Shown here piece by piece: positions 45,684 through 56,361 of a DNA stretch of 64,000 nt (position 1 is the stretch's first letter; each line of letters begins with the position of its first letter). This DNA is from Trichoplusia ni. Lineage: Eukaryota > Arthropoda > Insecta > Lepidoptera > Noctuidae. The position numbers and the translations under genes were made by a program. The notes beneath the pieces were generated by a model, which searched no databases, had not been told where the DNA came from, and was given only the letters and a program-made list of their open reading frames with translations. Location: the NCBI RefSeq assembly GCF_003590095.1, contig NW_020800039.1:1-64000 (forward strand), given 5' to 3'.

Positions 45684-45820
45684 GGCCCGATTTTTCAATC
45701 GTCAGATACCTTTTATCTGAAGAATAAATATGACCGTTTGACATATTTTCTATACAAAACCTGTCAAAACGTCAAACATATTCGTCGAATAAAATTTATT
45801 TGGCGATTGAAATATCGGCC
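45684..45820. mobile_element. piggyBac-like hairpin MITE between TTAA sites
   Basis: GGCCCGATTTTTCAATCG...CGATTGAAATATCGGCC with TTAA at 45680-45683 and 45821-45824. The 137-bp body is almost entirely hairpin. Confidence 0.85.
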
Positions 45821-46100
45821 TTAAGTTAAATATAATTAAAACAATTAATATTTTTGATATTTTATTTTCATTTAAGTTAAATATAATTAAAAAAATATAT
45901 TTTTGGTTTTCGTCAGTTGCACTAGTATTAAAAGTATCGAGCGTCACTATCCCCAACGGATGCCTCAACATTGAAAATTGACCCACCTACCAACACCTAC
46001 CGTGTACTTCTCGACACCGCCCCGCCGCTTCCTGGTCATCCGGTGTACCCTCGCCCGGTGAGACCTCACGTACAAGCTCTTGCATATTGGACATATGTAC

Positions 46101-46186
46101 CTGTATTTGTCTCTCATACGATGCGCCTTGTGGACGTGAACTTGAAGCCTCTTCTTCGATCGCTCCCGTTTCTTACATATGCTGCA
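46101..46186 (-). CDS. Alternative terminal zinc-finger exon (first of pair)
   Basis: Acceptor GTTAACAG, then TGC in phase 0, exactly as the terminal exon of the upstream gene. It encodes CSICKKRERSKKRLQVHVHK plus AHRMRDKY, one C2H2 finger. The donor is ACAG/GTACAT. Reading past the donor instead continues as RYICPICKSLYVRSHRARVH, a finger lacking several residues, to a TGA; this looks like a decayed original second finger. Confidence 0.6.
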
Positions 46187-46234
46187 CTGTTAACGATGGG
46201 TTTTTATTAGTTTGGTTGTAAATAGAATGATTAT

Positions 46235-46520
46235 AGAGGAGCTAGTGGCTAAGATAGAACAGGTCAAGTTGATCGATCAAAGGTTAAGCTGCGCTTGAAA
46301 CGGTTCATGGATAGGTGACAATCTATGTTGAAAGATGTCCTCTGTGTTTCAAGAGAAAAGTTAAATTGTGGGTCCCGGCTGTTATTTATACATCTTTGAC
46401 AGTCGTTACAGGTAGTCAGAAGCTTGAAAGTCTGACATCCAGTCTAACTAAGGGATATCGTTGTCCAGGTAACTGGGTTGAGGAGGTCAGATAGACAGTC
46501 GCTCCTTGTAATACATCATG
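46235..46520 (+). mobile_element. 5S-like SINE, plus orientation
   Basis: Head 'gatcgatcaaaggttaagctgcgc' and 'catggataggtgac', then the body up to 'tcagatagacagtcgctcctt'; the 3' tail is lost. Confidence 0.75.
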
Positions 46521-47128
46521 CAAAGTTTGTAAAAGGAAAAGTAAGGGCACTAGTGCTTGACATTCATCAAATTTGAAGTAAAATTGTCACTAGCAGTTGA
46601 CAAAGAATAATAAATCTTTACTAAATATAAATATTGCTACCATAATTCAGAGTGTTTTGAAACTAATGAAGTGATTATTTAAATTCTTTCAAGGATGAAT
46701 TTCCATTTAAAAACGAAATCTGCTTTATGTAGTTTTTAGAAACATTACCAAATCATAAACAAATTTTTTTTTTTTTTTTCTCTAGCCCACTGTGTCCCAC
46801 TGCTGGGCAAAGGCCTCCCCCAAATAATAATAACAAATTAATTAAAATAAAATATATTGTTCTCCACTTCATAAGTTCCAATACCACTCGTCCTTATGGT
46901 ACTATAAAAAAACAAACATTTTTAGTCAAAAACCTTCAAATAAATCTATATGAAAATCTTCGAGACTTCATGTCAACCACTAGTGCACAATATTCTAAAA
47001 GAAAATACAATTTAAATTCGCACTAGTGCCCTTACCTTGCTTTGTCCGCGCCGAGCTGAGCCGATTGTCAGGGGCATTCCCTACTCATTCATAAACGGGC
47101 CTTATTGAAACCTATAGACTTGGCTCTA

Positions 47129-47310
47129 TTAAATGATGTAACAGTTTACTCACGTGTATGTATCGGTATCGCTCGACTAGTTTCGGACCCAACCGGAGTC
47201 CTTAATCATGAGCTGACGCGGCGGGCGAGCGAGTCGAAATACTAGTCGGGCACTCCCGATAAATACGCGTTGCATCATTTAATAATGAATCAGTCTCACG
47301 ATAGTTCCTA
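47129..47310. mobile_element. Foldback element, both arms present
   Basis: Left arm 'aaatgatgtaacagtttactc..gtatcggtatcgctcgactag', loop with 'ggacccaaccggagtcc', right arm 'actagtcgggcactcccgataaatacgcg..gcatcatttaat'. The clearest two-armed copy in the window. Confidence 0.8.
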
Positions 47311-47474
47311 TCAAGACTTTGCTTTCTTAATCGCACAAACACATAATAAGGGATGGTATGATAAGTAAAAATATATTTCGTCCTTCAATAAGAAAATATA
47401 ACTGTTTTATAGAAATACGATTATACAGACTTCGTTGATAAAAACAATTATTTTTTTTATTTCTTAGAATTAAA

Positions 47475-47859
47475 CACGGTTATTTTTTAGTCGTCTTACA
47501 AAAGTAGCCCAGTTCATGTATCCGACATAAAATACCTCTAGGCGCGATTATTATTTTTTAACATCTACTAAGATAATAGGTACGAAGAAAAATGAAACAA
47601 GAGAAATCTGAAACATCCTGTCAAAAAATATAAAAACGCCGCCGCCCGCGCCCCTCACCATTGTTACAAGGCTCGGACCGCACTCGCAACAGAGTTGTGT
47701 TTCTAAAAAACTACGAATTGCATCATAATATTGAATTTTTTATTTGCATTTTAAATTTGTTCAAATCTCATAAATACCTATTTTCTTATCATGAACGTGT
47801 TCTAGTCATTGGATACATGCACTGGGCTGCTTTTGTAAGACGACTAAATAATCACGGTG
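47475..47859. mobile_element. CACGGTGATTTTTTAG inverted-repeat element, 385 bp
   Basis: Inverse orientation of 18716-19092. It retains both arms and the CpG-rich 'acgccgccgcccgcgcccctcacc' core. Confidence 0.85.
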
Positions 47860-48074
47860 TATATCTATTATTATTTTATTATTAGACATGATTATATCAA
47901 TAGAAATATCTACAAAAAATACTATAAGCTATATATGTCATTACTTTACGAGATCACTATATTTCATTTAAGTTATAACGATAAAAATATCTAAGCTATT
48001 ATGGCCGCTAATTACAAAATATCGACATTTAATAAGACTTAGATTGCCTGCAATTAACCTCAAATTAATATAAT

Positions 48075-48265
48075 TGTAGTTTAGACAGCACGCATGACAC
48101 TGCACCAAACACACTGAGCGCGACGTGTTGGTTCGAATCCCGCGTAGGACAAGCATTTGTGTGATCCACGAATGCTTGTCCTGAGTCTGGGCGTCTTTGT
48201 GCATGTGACTTGAATGTTTATGACCCGTGCCACAAGGATTAAACTACTTGGAGCTAAGTCGTTTT
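48075..48265 (+). mobile_element. tRNA-like SINE
   Basis: The head is degenerate ('cacactgagcgcgacgtgttgg'), but the B-box 'gttcgaatcccgcgtaggac' and body are intact. It abuts the MITE at 48268. Confidence 0.75.
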
Positions 48266-48267
48266 GT

Positions 48268-48450
48268 CCCACGTTTTTATAAACTAACTTCTATTTTTTG
48301 TTTGTCGTTGAGGTTGAATATTTGCAACTCAATTTTGATGCACTTTCCCATAAGCTAGCAGGCTGAAATTTTCATAGTAGCTTCAAACCCGATGACAATG
48401 CAGTTTACAACTATAAAAACGGCTGGAACGATTCTGATAAAATTTTTGAT
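48268..48450. mobile_element. CCCACGTTTTTA MITE, right end decayed
   Basis: Left end CCCACGTTTTTATAAAC and typical body; no matching right CGTGGG was found. Confidence 0.65.
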
Positions 48451-48671
48451 TTTTAAAATCTATTATAAACTTATGGAAGCGAGATTCTGCGAGATGTCGC
48501 TCTAGGCTATGAAGTGCACTGTCACGTTTTTACAACTACAATATTAATTTATAAGGTGAGGGCAGGCTTTCTAGGGGATCAATAATCTTGAATATAAAAC
48601 TAATTAAAATATATTTTTTTCTATTATCTCAAAGGTTTTTGAGAGTTTATACTAAATTTTTTTAGGTACTT

Positions 48672-48848
48672 AACAAACAATCATAATGTGTCTTTTTATA
48701 CAAACACATATTAAATAAATAAACAACTGATATATTTCAGTGACAGGTACATTTGATTTGGTAATCTTTATTGTTGTTTTACATTTGTTTTCAATCGCGT
48801 TTTATTTTATACTGAGTTTTAGACAAAAAGACACACCAAGATTGTTTA
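48672..48848. mobile_element. Inverted-repeat element, 'GTGTCTTTTTATAC' ends
   Basis: AAACAATCATAATGTGTCTTTTTATAC...AAAAAGACACACCAAGATTGTTT (ends read in pieces). Copies: about 44055-44205, and the disrupted host copy around the element at 18716-19092. It provides the empty site for that insertion. Confidence 0.7.
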
Positions 48849-49477
48849 CCTTTATTTGAGTACCTAAACAAATGGAGTAAAGATATGAATACCTCTTCTC
48901 TTTCTAAAAGACTATTATTGAGTAATGCTTAATTAAAACTAATTACTTAAGTATTATTTTAGTAAATTTACTTTACATATATCATCATTTTCTTCTATCC
49001 TGTACAGCCCACTGTTGGGCAAGTACAATTAGATAAAACGCACCAAAAAAACATCGAAGATTTAAAAACTAAAGGCAAGTCTTTCCGCTACGTTGCTACG
49101 TACACACAGAATCACTTTTATGCTTTTCAAATATGACATGACACTTGAAAGTTGGACTCAATAATGGTTAAGCTTAGGCCCTATAAAAGTTTAATGTCTG
49201 CAGACAATAGGCCTTATTAAATCCTAAGACACTGCTTTATAGAGTCTAAATCAAATCGCAAGGAGTCCAAAAAACATAACCTTGACTTAATAATAAATAA
49301 ACAATTTGTCTGAACTGCAAACCTAACAAGGCCCCTAATAAAGCCGTAACCTATTAAGGCCTAAACAGTAACTCATAAAACCCTAATTAACTAAGTAATG
49401 TACAAAAGACTTAACGACAGACGAATCTAACAAGGCCCTAGGTTTCAAACAAAGCCTTCTGGTTCTAATAAGGCCCA

Positions 49478-52400
49478 TTAAAGTTGCACCCTAACAATCG
49501 GGCCGAACTGTTCGTCGGGCAGGCCATGCACGCGGCGCATATGCGCGCGCACTTTGTTCGGCTTCTCGAAGCGATGCTCGCATATGCCGCACAGGTAGCC
49601 GTAGCGCTTGCCCGTGTGCGCGTTGTGCTTGTGGATCTGGAGGAACTTGCGCGACTTCAGCCGCTTCGGGCACATGTCGCACTGTCAGGTATAGCTGTAG
49701 TATTGGGTATGTGGGCTATGTGGGGGTCAGTTTAAAATATGGGGGTGACTGGACCAAATTAGGGTAAGAAAACTAAATTGAGGTAAGTATGCGTCACAGT
49801 GGTAAAGGACAGTTTGGGGGTAAGTTGAAAATACGGGAATAGACAATGGAGTTGTAAGTGGAACAAATATGGGTAAATAGATTGAGGAAATAGACATCAA
49901 CGGGGTAAATGGTCAATATGAGGGTAATTTTTAGGAAGATGATAGGGATATTAATCTATTATTGACTTTGTAGTCAAACATATTTTCATACGCTAGTTAG
50001 TGTGACCTAACGAGGGAACCGCATATTTAAAGGATAAAATAAAAGTATTGTTATGTCGGAACAATTAAAACTAATCCTTCTAAATAAAATTATTTTAAAA
50101 TTTAAACTTTTATCGTTTTAGAATGCCCAAAATATTAACAAAAAGTCGAATATTTAAATCTGAATCAATTTGTTTAATCAATCAATATTTTGAATAATTG
50201 AGCAAAGGTTGCAGACTAATTTATTAAAAGTCAGCTGTTATTCTGATCGAAATCAACTATACAAGCATAAGTTGACCTTTGCCCAGCAGTGACCAATACC
50301 CTCTAGTGTCGGGCAAGCGTATAGGTCACTGTACTCCCTACTGTTGGTCAAACCCCATCCCTTTAACTTTTCTAGACACAATTGACAATCTAGTCGAAGT
50401 TAGGCCTATGACCAGCAGTGGACAAGCCAACAATAAGCCACATACCTGGAAGTTCTTCTCGGGCAGATGTATGGCGATGTGCTGGACGAGGTTGGAGCGG
50501 CGGTGGAAGGTGGCGCCGCAGTGGTCGCACACGTAGGGACGCTCGCCCGTGTGGCGCCGCTCGTGGATCTGTGGGGGGTAGGTATTTATAGACACAGCAT
50601 TATGCACAAGTTGATCGATCACTGGTTAAGCTAAGGTTGATAAGGTTGATCTGTGGATGGTTGACAATTTTTTTTATTACGAGTTCCTCCGTGTAAAAGA
50701 AACTGTGGGTCCTGGCTATTATTTATAAATCTTTGAGTCGTTACAGGTAATCCGAAGCCAGAAAGTCTGCCAACCAGTCTAACTAAGGGGTATCGTGTTA
50801 CCCAGGTAACTGGGTTGAGGAGGTCAGATAGGCAGTCGCTCCTTGTAAAACACTGGTACTTAGCTGTGTCCGGTTAGACTGGAAGCCGACCTCAACACAG
50901 TTGAGAAAAGGCTAGACCAGCAGACCGATGATAACGACTCCCGCAGTAAGGAATTTCCTTGTGTTGCGGGGGGTTTCAGAAACATTCAAGTCACATGCAC
51001 AAAGACACTCACATAAAGGCGTGTCCTATGCGGGGATCTAACCCGCGACACGACGCGCACAGCACGTGGGTTTGGTGTAGCTACCTCAACCACTCGGCTA
51101 TCCATGCACTCAATAAAATACTATTAAATGGTTTCGCTGCTTTTCTTCATAAAAAAAATCCCGAACAGTAAAGCAAGGCTACGATGATGACATTTTAAAT
51201 ACATCCTAACCTACTGAACCGATATGGATGTAATGGTGTACTGACCGTGAGCGCCTCCTTGGTGGCGGACGAGTAGTCGCAGTAGTTGCACTGGTGGATG
51301 CGGCGCAGGCCGTGGCGCGCGCGCTTGTGCTCCTGCAGCTGCACGTTGTTGCGGCAGCGCTTGCCGCACAACTGCACAAGGGGGGGACGTCTCTCATACT
51401 TATCATCTTGTAAATACGGAAGTGTTTCTGAGTATCTATGTCGCTTCCACGGCAAAACTTCTGAACCGATTGTAATTAAATGTTTTAGGCTAATTCTTAA
51501 CTGGGAAACGGGTAAGGGGACGTAATGAACACAGACTATGTCATATTACAACCCTTTTTTATACATTGTATAGTATTTCAAAATCATGTGGAAAAATAAT
51601 TATTTATTTATTTATTAAAAACAAAGGCATACAATTATCGAATGTCAAAAAAATCACCAAACTGCATAACAGTTTGTTGGCGATAATAACGCTCATTTTC
51701 ACATAGTATTGTGTACCTACAATATTTCTGAAAGTACAATTACTTATGCTAACAGTTCCACACAATCTTGCTTTATCTTATGATATTTTACTTTTTTATT
51801 TATTTATATAAAAACAAATCGAAAGGCGGATTTGAACGGCTTTATTAATATAATGAAATATGTGCTCAGAGGTCTTTAGGTATTTATATTTCAAGAGAGG
51901 TGGGTAATGTAAATGTAAATTCCCACCGAAACGGGAACCTCGCGCTGTAAACTGAAGTAGACAAAATCTGGTAACAGCGAGTTATTAATGAGCAATGCTT
52001 ATTAAAGAAAATACATAACGGGCCGATTTGGGGCCTTCTGGCGCAATAGGGTGTCTCATATTTTAAAAGAATCCGAGATTACTAACTCCCCTAAGGAGGT
52101 GGGTGTACATGGTCGTGTGATATATGACAACTAACCTCACAAACACAGTAGTTGGTGTGAAACCTCACGTGGGCCTTGAAGGTGGCCCTCATGCGGAACT
52201 CCTTGCCGCACTGCTGGCACTTGTACGAGCCGCGGACCTGGTCCGATATCTTCTTGCGGGTCTTCTTGTCTTCCTTCTCCTAGAGAAAATGAAGGATATA
52301 TATAAACACTTATTGAGTATAAGTCACATGCACAAAGACACCCAGACTCAGAACAAGCATTCGTGGATGACACCAATGCTTGTCCTACGCGGAGATCGAA

Positions 52401-54220
52401 CCAATACCTCAACCACTCGCCTAGTTCCGTGAATTCACTGTATATGCTTTTTAAGGTGTCGAAGTTTTGTATGTTTGTTACCAGGCTGCATCTTATGAAT
52501 TCTAATAGCTAGAACGTAAGATATTCATAGATGATGCGAAATTTGGTGGAATTTGGCACGATAGGTACATGGATTGAGGCAGCTGGCAAAGGCCAAAGTT
52601 ACCCAAAATGGCAACAACCAGATAGATGCACTGTTATGGTCGGTCTATGAAGCCGTGGTGGGATGTTCAGAGGCAAACCATGTGATGACTCAGAATAGAG
52701 AATCTTGGAAGAATTTTGAGGGAAATCTTTGCCCAGAAGAGAGGATAGATAAAATAATACCTTTCTCCGTTCAGCCTCCTTATCAGCCATGAATTCCTGG
52801 TAATCCTCTCCATCGTTCTGGAACTCCTCGCTGTATATCTCATAGCTGTAGTCGTTCATTTCCACCTTTTCCACTTTGGCTGTCTTCAGTTTTGGCTTTG
52901 TTGATGGCTTCTGGAGACCAGTCGGGGATTTCTTTTTTGAAAGGTCACCTGTTACATGACATGTGATAAATGAATATTATGTTTGTAATAACATATTTTT
53001 TCAAGGTTACTGCTTCTTTCCCAATGGCACTATAAGATCTTTTATATCATTTGTCTGTGTGTGACCTTCAATAATGCTGGGCTGATTTTGATAAGACTTC
53101 TCAAGATCAATGCAAAACTATGAACACATTATGTAGGCTAGTACTAATTGAAAGATTTTATTCTTATTCTCGTTAAAATTAAATTATATCGTCATTAATT
53201 CATTTTTTGTGTGTAGCTAACTGTGTCCCACAGCTGGGCAAAAGTCTGACCCTACCCCAAATTCTTTCGCGATTCTCTGTCCAAGGGCACATGGAAAAAA
53301 ATAATGATGAAGATTCTATGTTATGATTATAGTTTTATTAGGTTTATTTTTCTTTCTGTTAGGTATAGATGAATAATAAAACCAGAGGTTTGTGAACTTG
53401 TATCTTAACTTCTTAGCTTCAAATCAAAATAGAATAATGTTAGAAAAAGTTTAGTTGTTACATACCCGAAGCTAATTTAATTAATGTCCTTTCCGCCTTC
53501 CTGCTTGTCCGTCTGAACTGTAGCGCTGTGTTCATGATCTCTATGCATTGTGCACAGATCTTCTGCGATAGTCCATCATTCATTTTTATCTGAAAATGTT
53601 TTAACTACACATAATACCAAATAGCAGATTTAGACAGATAGTGGTCTCTGATTTTTCCCTATATTGTATTTATATGGCAGTATTTTAACAGCCTAGAGTA
53701 AGAAAGGTATCTTGCACAAAAAAAATTGAAGAAAATATTTAAATTTAGTCTAAAAAGGTTCTTTGTAATAATAAACTGGAGGTTTCGGGGAAATAGGTTG
53801 ACAGGCACAAGCTTTCTCACAATAATTTGATTTCTATGAGAATCTTATAAATCTCGTAATCTTTATGTAAAAAGTACCTAAGATTACCATCTCACAATTC
53901 CAAGATTTTCAAGTTTAAACCGTCAGATATACAAAAAATATATAAAAAAGGCTATTACCCGCCAATATTAAACACGAATTCACGTAAAACAGATTAAAAC
54001 TGACCTCCAATCCCGTAACCAGTCTTAAGTCCTCGGACTTTTTTGTCTCATCCTCTTTATTAAAAAATATCGAAACTAGATCATCGGTCCCCAAGCAAGT
54101 CCTACAATACATAATTTCTTCTAAAGCTGGCTTCTTTTCAGCAGGAACTGCATTGGGACTCTTTTGTTTTCTAGCTTCGCGTAGTTTATTCAGTCGATTC
54201 AGTATAAGTACTGCCAACAT
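49478..54220 (-). CDS. ZAD-type C2H2 zinc-finger protein, 374 aa
   Basis: Putative nuclear transcription factor. Exons: 54220-54005, 53589-53466, 52948-52761, 52279-52136, 51371-51246, 50568-50446, 49681-49478; GT-AG throughout, phases join exactly. The N-terminus is basic (LNKLREARKQK) before the ZAD, whose ligands are C39, C42 (CRTCLG), C84 and C87 (ICAQC). An acidic linker follows (SEEFQNDGEDYQEFMADK). Six fingers follow: CQQC, then CVCE/LCGKR split by an intron in the Cys knuckle, CNYC...ALT/IHERRH split before the His pair, CDHC (preceded by HTGERPY), CDMC and CGIC. The start has a good AAAAATG context. Exons 5 and 6 have the same lengths (126 and 123 nt) as their counterparts in the 37937-41807 gene. 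A second pair of terminal finger exons lies downstream at 46186-45083. Confidence 0.92.
50600..50937 (+). mobile_element. 5S-like SINE, near full length
   Basis: Head 'gatcgatcactggttaagcta', body, and tail 'aaaaggctagaccagcagaccgatgat'. It begins 32 bp from a zinc-finger exon and is followed immediately by an inverted tRNA-like SINE. Confidence 0.8.
50938..51115 (-). mobile_element. tRNA-like SINE
   Basis: 'actcccgcagtaaggaattt' to 'ctcaaccactcggctatccatgca'; slightly shortened body. Confidence 0.8.
52315..52435 (-). mobile_element. tRNA-like SINE, shortened at both ends
   Basis: 'aagtcacatgcacaaagacac' to 'acctcaaccactcgcctag'. It starts about 35 bp upstream of a zinc-finger exon acceptor (52279). 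Confidence 0.75.
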
Positions 54221-54536
54221 TTTTGTTACGGTTTTGTATTACATGTAGAAGAAAATTCATTTGGATAGCATTATTTGTTATGTTTTTGAGGACATATTAG
54301 TGTTTTATGTTAGAAATCTATGATTTTAAGTGAAATAGTGTTTGATAAGTATCTTCGCAATGTATTGATCAACAAACGAAGCCCGAGAATTATTTGCTTG
54401 ACACTGACATTCGCATGCAAAGTTACCATGTATGAAAATACAAACATTTTACAACGGTGAGCTTAAATTACAATAACGTCTCAATTAATTGTGATAGCTT
54501 AAATTATAACAGGTGCATTGTTCCATGCATTTCTAT

Positions 54537-54715
54537 TCGCATTTAAATTGTCTGGACTTCAAAAGAGACTGTGACCCCTGAGTTTAGTTCGTCATTTCTT
54601 CTCAGGGTAGTCAGATAGGAAATGTCGACTCCAGCGTTCTCAAAAAAAAAGAAGACATGTAAAAGCGATGATATATACTACTTACAAAATAAATGATTTC
54701 ATTTCATTCCAAAGC
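54537..54715. repeat. Interspersed repeat, copy of 8394-8565
   Basis: Same order of shared words, with a short internal difference ('gagactgtgacccctgag'). Confidence 0.65.
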
Positions 54716-54944
54716 AAAAGCATATTTTTTTAATTCTAACATTCTTTAGCTGGAGTTATAACAGAACGAAAATCAGAATTTCAAGTAAAACGGTGAAAAG
54801 GTAGCAATAACAGCCAATACAAGTATTCGATTGGAAGAAGTAACATCGTAAGAGAGGCGGGAAGTACGCGGCCAGTTATTTTAAAATATAGGGTAATTTG
54901 GAAGTTCTTTTAAGTAGTTTTGGGATCATACATATCATCATCAA

Positions 54945-55165
54945 TTGTGGGTCCCGGCTGTTATTCCTACATTTTTGACAGTCGTTACAGGTAGTCAGAA
55001 GCTTGAAAAGTCTGACGGCCAGTGTTACCAAGGAGTATCGTGTTGCCCAGGTAACTGGGTTGAGGAGGTCAGATAGGCAGTCGCTCCTTGTAAAACACTG
55101 GTATTTAGCTGAAACCGGTTTGACTGGTAGCCGACCCAACATAGTTGGGAAAAGGCTAGGCCGAT
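54945..55165 (+). mobile_element. 5S-like SINE, 5'-truncated
   Basis: Body and tail, ending 'gggaaaaggctaggccgatgatgatgacat'. The lost 5S-like head is on the 5' side, as expected for truncated reverse transcription. Confidence 0.8.
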
Positions 55166-55643
55166 GATGATGACATATCATCATCAATCCCATACTGCAT
55201 TTAATTTTGTTTGTCGCTCTTCTAATCGTATGAAATACTGTTTCCTCAATTAGACAATAACAAAGGAAAATCTTTTTGTTTGTTAAAGCTGTGGTAAGAT
55301 GTAATATCTTGTCAAAGAAAAAGGAGTGTTGCGTGAAATAAAACAACATTATAGACTAGTATATTTATTTATTTATCTAATTATTGTGCGACCATTTGTA
55401 CAACAAACTAAATATTCCTAATTACCTAATATTGTGCTTTGGCGCTTGTTACTTAAACATAATTAATCTTAACAGTCGAAACGGCTGAAAATTTGGATTA
55501 TTTACAATAAGTAAATCTACTATATTAGTAGTTTATTGTTTATAGATAAACACTTTTATGGGGTAATAGTTTTTATGCAGAAAACAGCACTGATTGGCGG
55601 TTGTGGGCGGCCCCACGGTGGGGCGCCAATACCGAAGCTGTTA

Positions 55644-55902
55644 TAGTTACCGGCACGGATCTTGAGCGCTCGGCAGAAAAGTGGGGATCGCTTTGCGCAT
55701 CGTAAAATAAAACGCCAATCAATTGTGCGTACTCGTCGTCTTGTGATGCATGCAACTGCAGCAAAGAACGAATTTCAACCAATCACGAGTGACGGCTATG
55801 ACGTTATGTCCGCCCCGCGCCTCACTTCATACCGCAAAACGGACACAAACAATCACTTCTGCGCAGGTGAAGGTCAGCGCTCAAGATCCGTGCCGGTAAC
55901 TA
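55644..55902. mobile_element. TA-flanked MITE with 31-bp inverted ends, 259 bp
   Basis: Ends TAGTTACCGGCACGGATC and its inverse GATCCGTGCCGGTAACTA, arms continuing through TTGAGCGCT. TA is duplicated at 55642-55643 and 55903-55904. The unoccupied repeat at 36990-37120 shows the pre-insertion sequence. Confidence 0.88.
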
Positions 55903-56361
55903 TAATAAGACCAGCCTGTAACTGTCTGCAGGCATCTCATACAGAGAACGAGCATTCATTTCTTATGATTCACACCACGGAAGGGATAAAATATTGCACT
56001 AACCACTAGTTATCTGTTTAAATCTATTAGACAAAAAGCGGAAGATTTATTGCAAAAAGTTTTTTTTTGCCGATCCAAAGACCAAAACAATGCTTAGAAT
56101 TCTCAGAGAATAAAAATTGAGACAAAAATGCATAAATCAAATACTTTGCCATATTTTTTTGTAACTAAACATTACAAAGCTGAATTATTTTACTAGTTGG
56201 GGTTGAGCGATCGATTTTCATACATTACTTATAACAGACATCGTGACTGGTCTGTGATTCTACAACTCATACACACATTAATTCCATACATCCATCATTC
56301 AAACACATTTCATCCCGCATCTTAACCAAGTGATAATTATTTTTACATATGGCAATACTGA

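Larger units (their letters stand above)
54221..56361. other. Intergenic, upstream of ZAD gene and downstream of p24 gene
   Basis: Presumed promoter of the 49478-54220 gene at 54221-54530, then a repeat copy (54537-54715), a truncated 5S-like SINE (54945-55165) and the MITE-bearing repeat (55595-55960). 55170-55590 and 55980-56360 show nothing recognisable. Confidence 0.65.
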
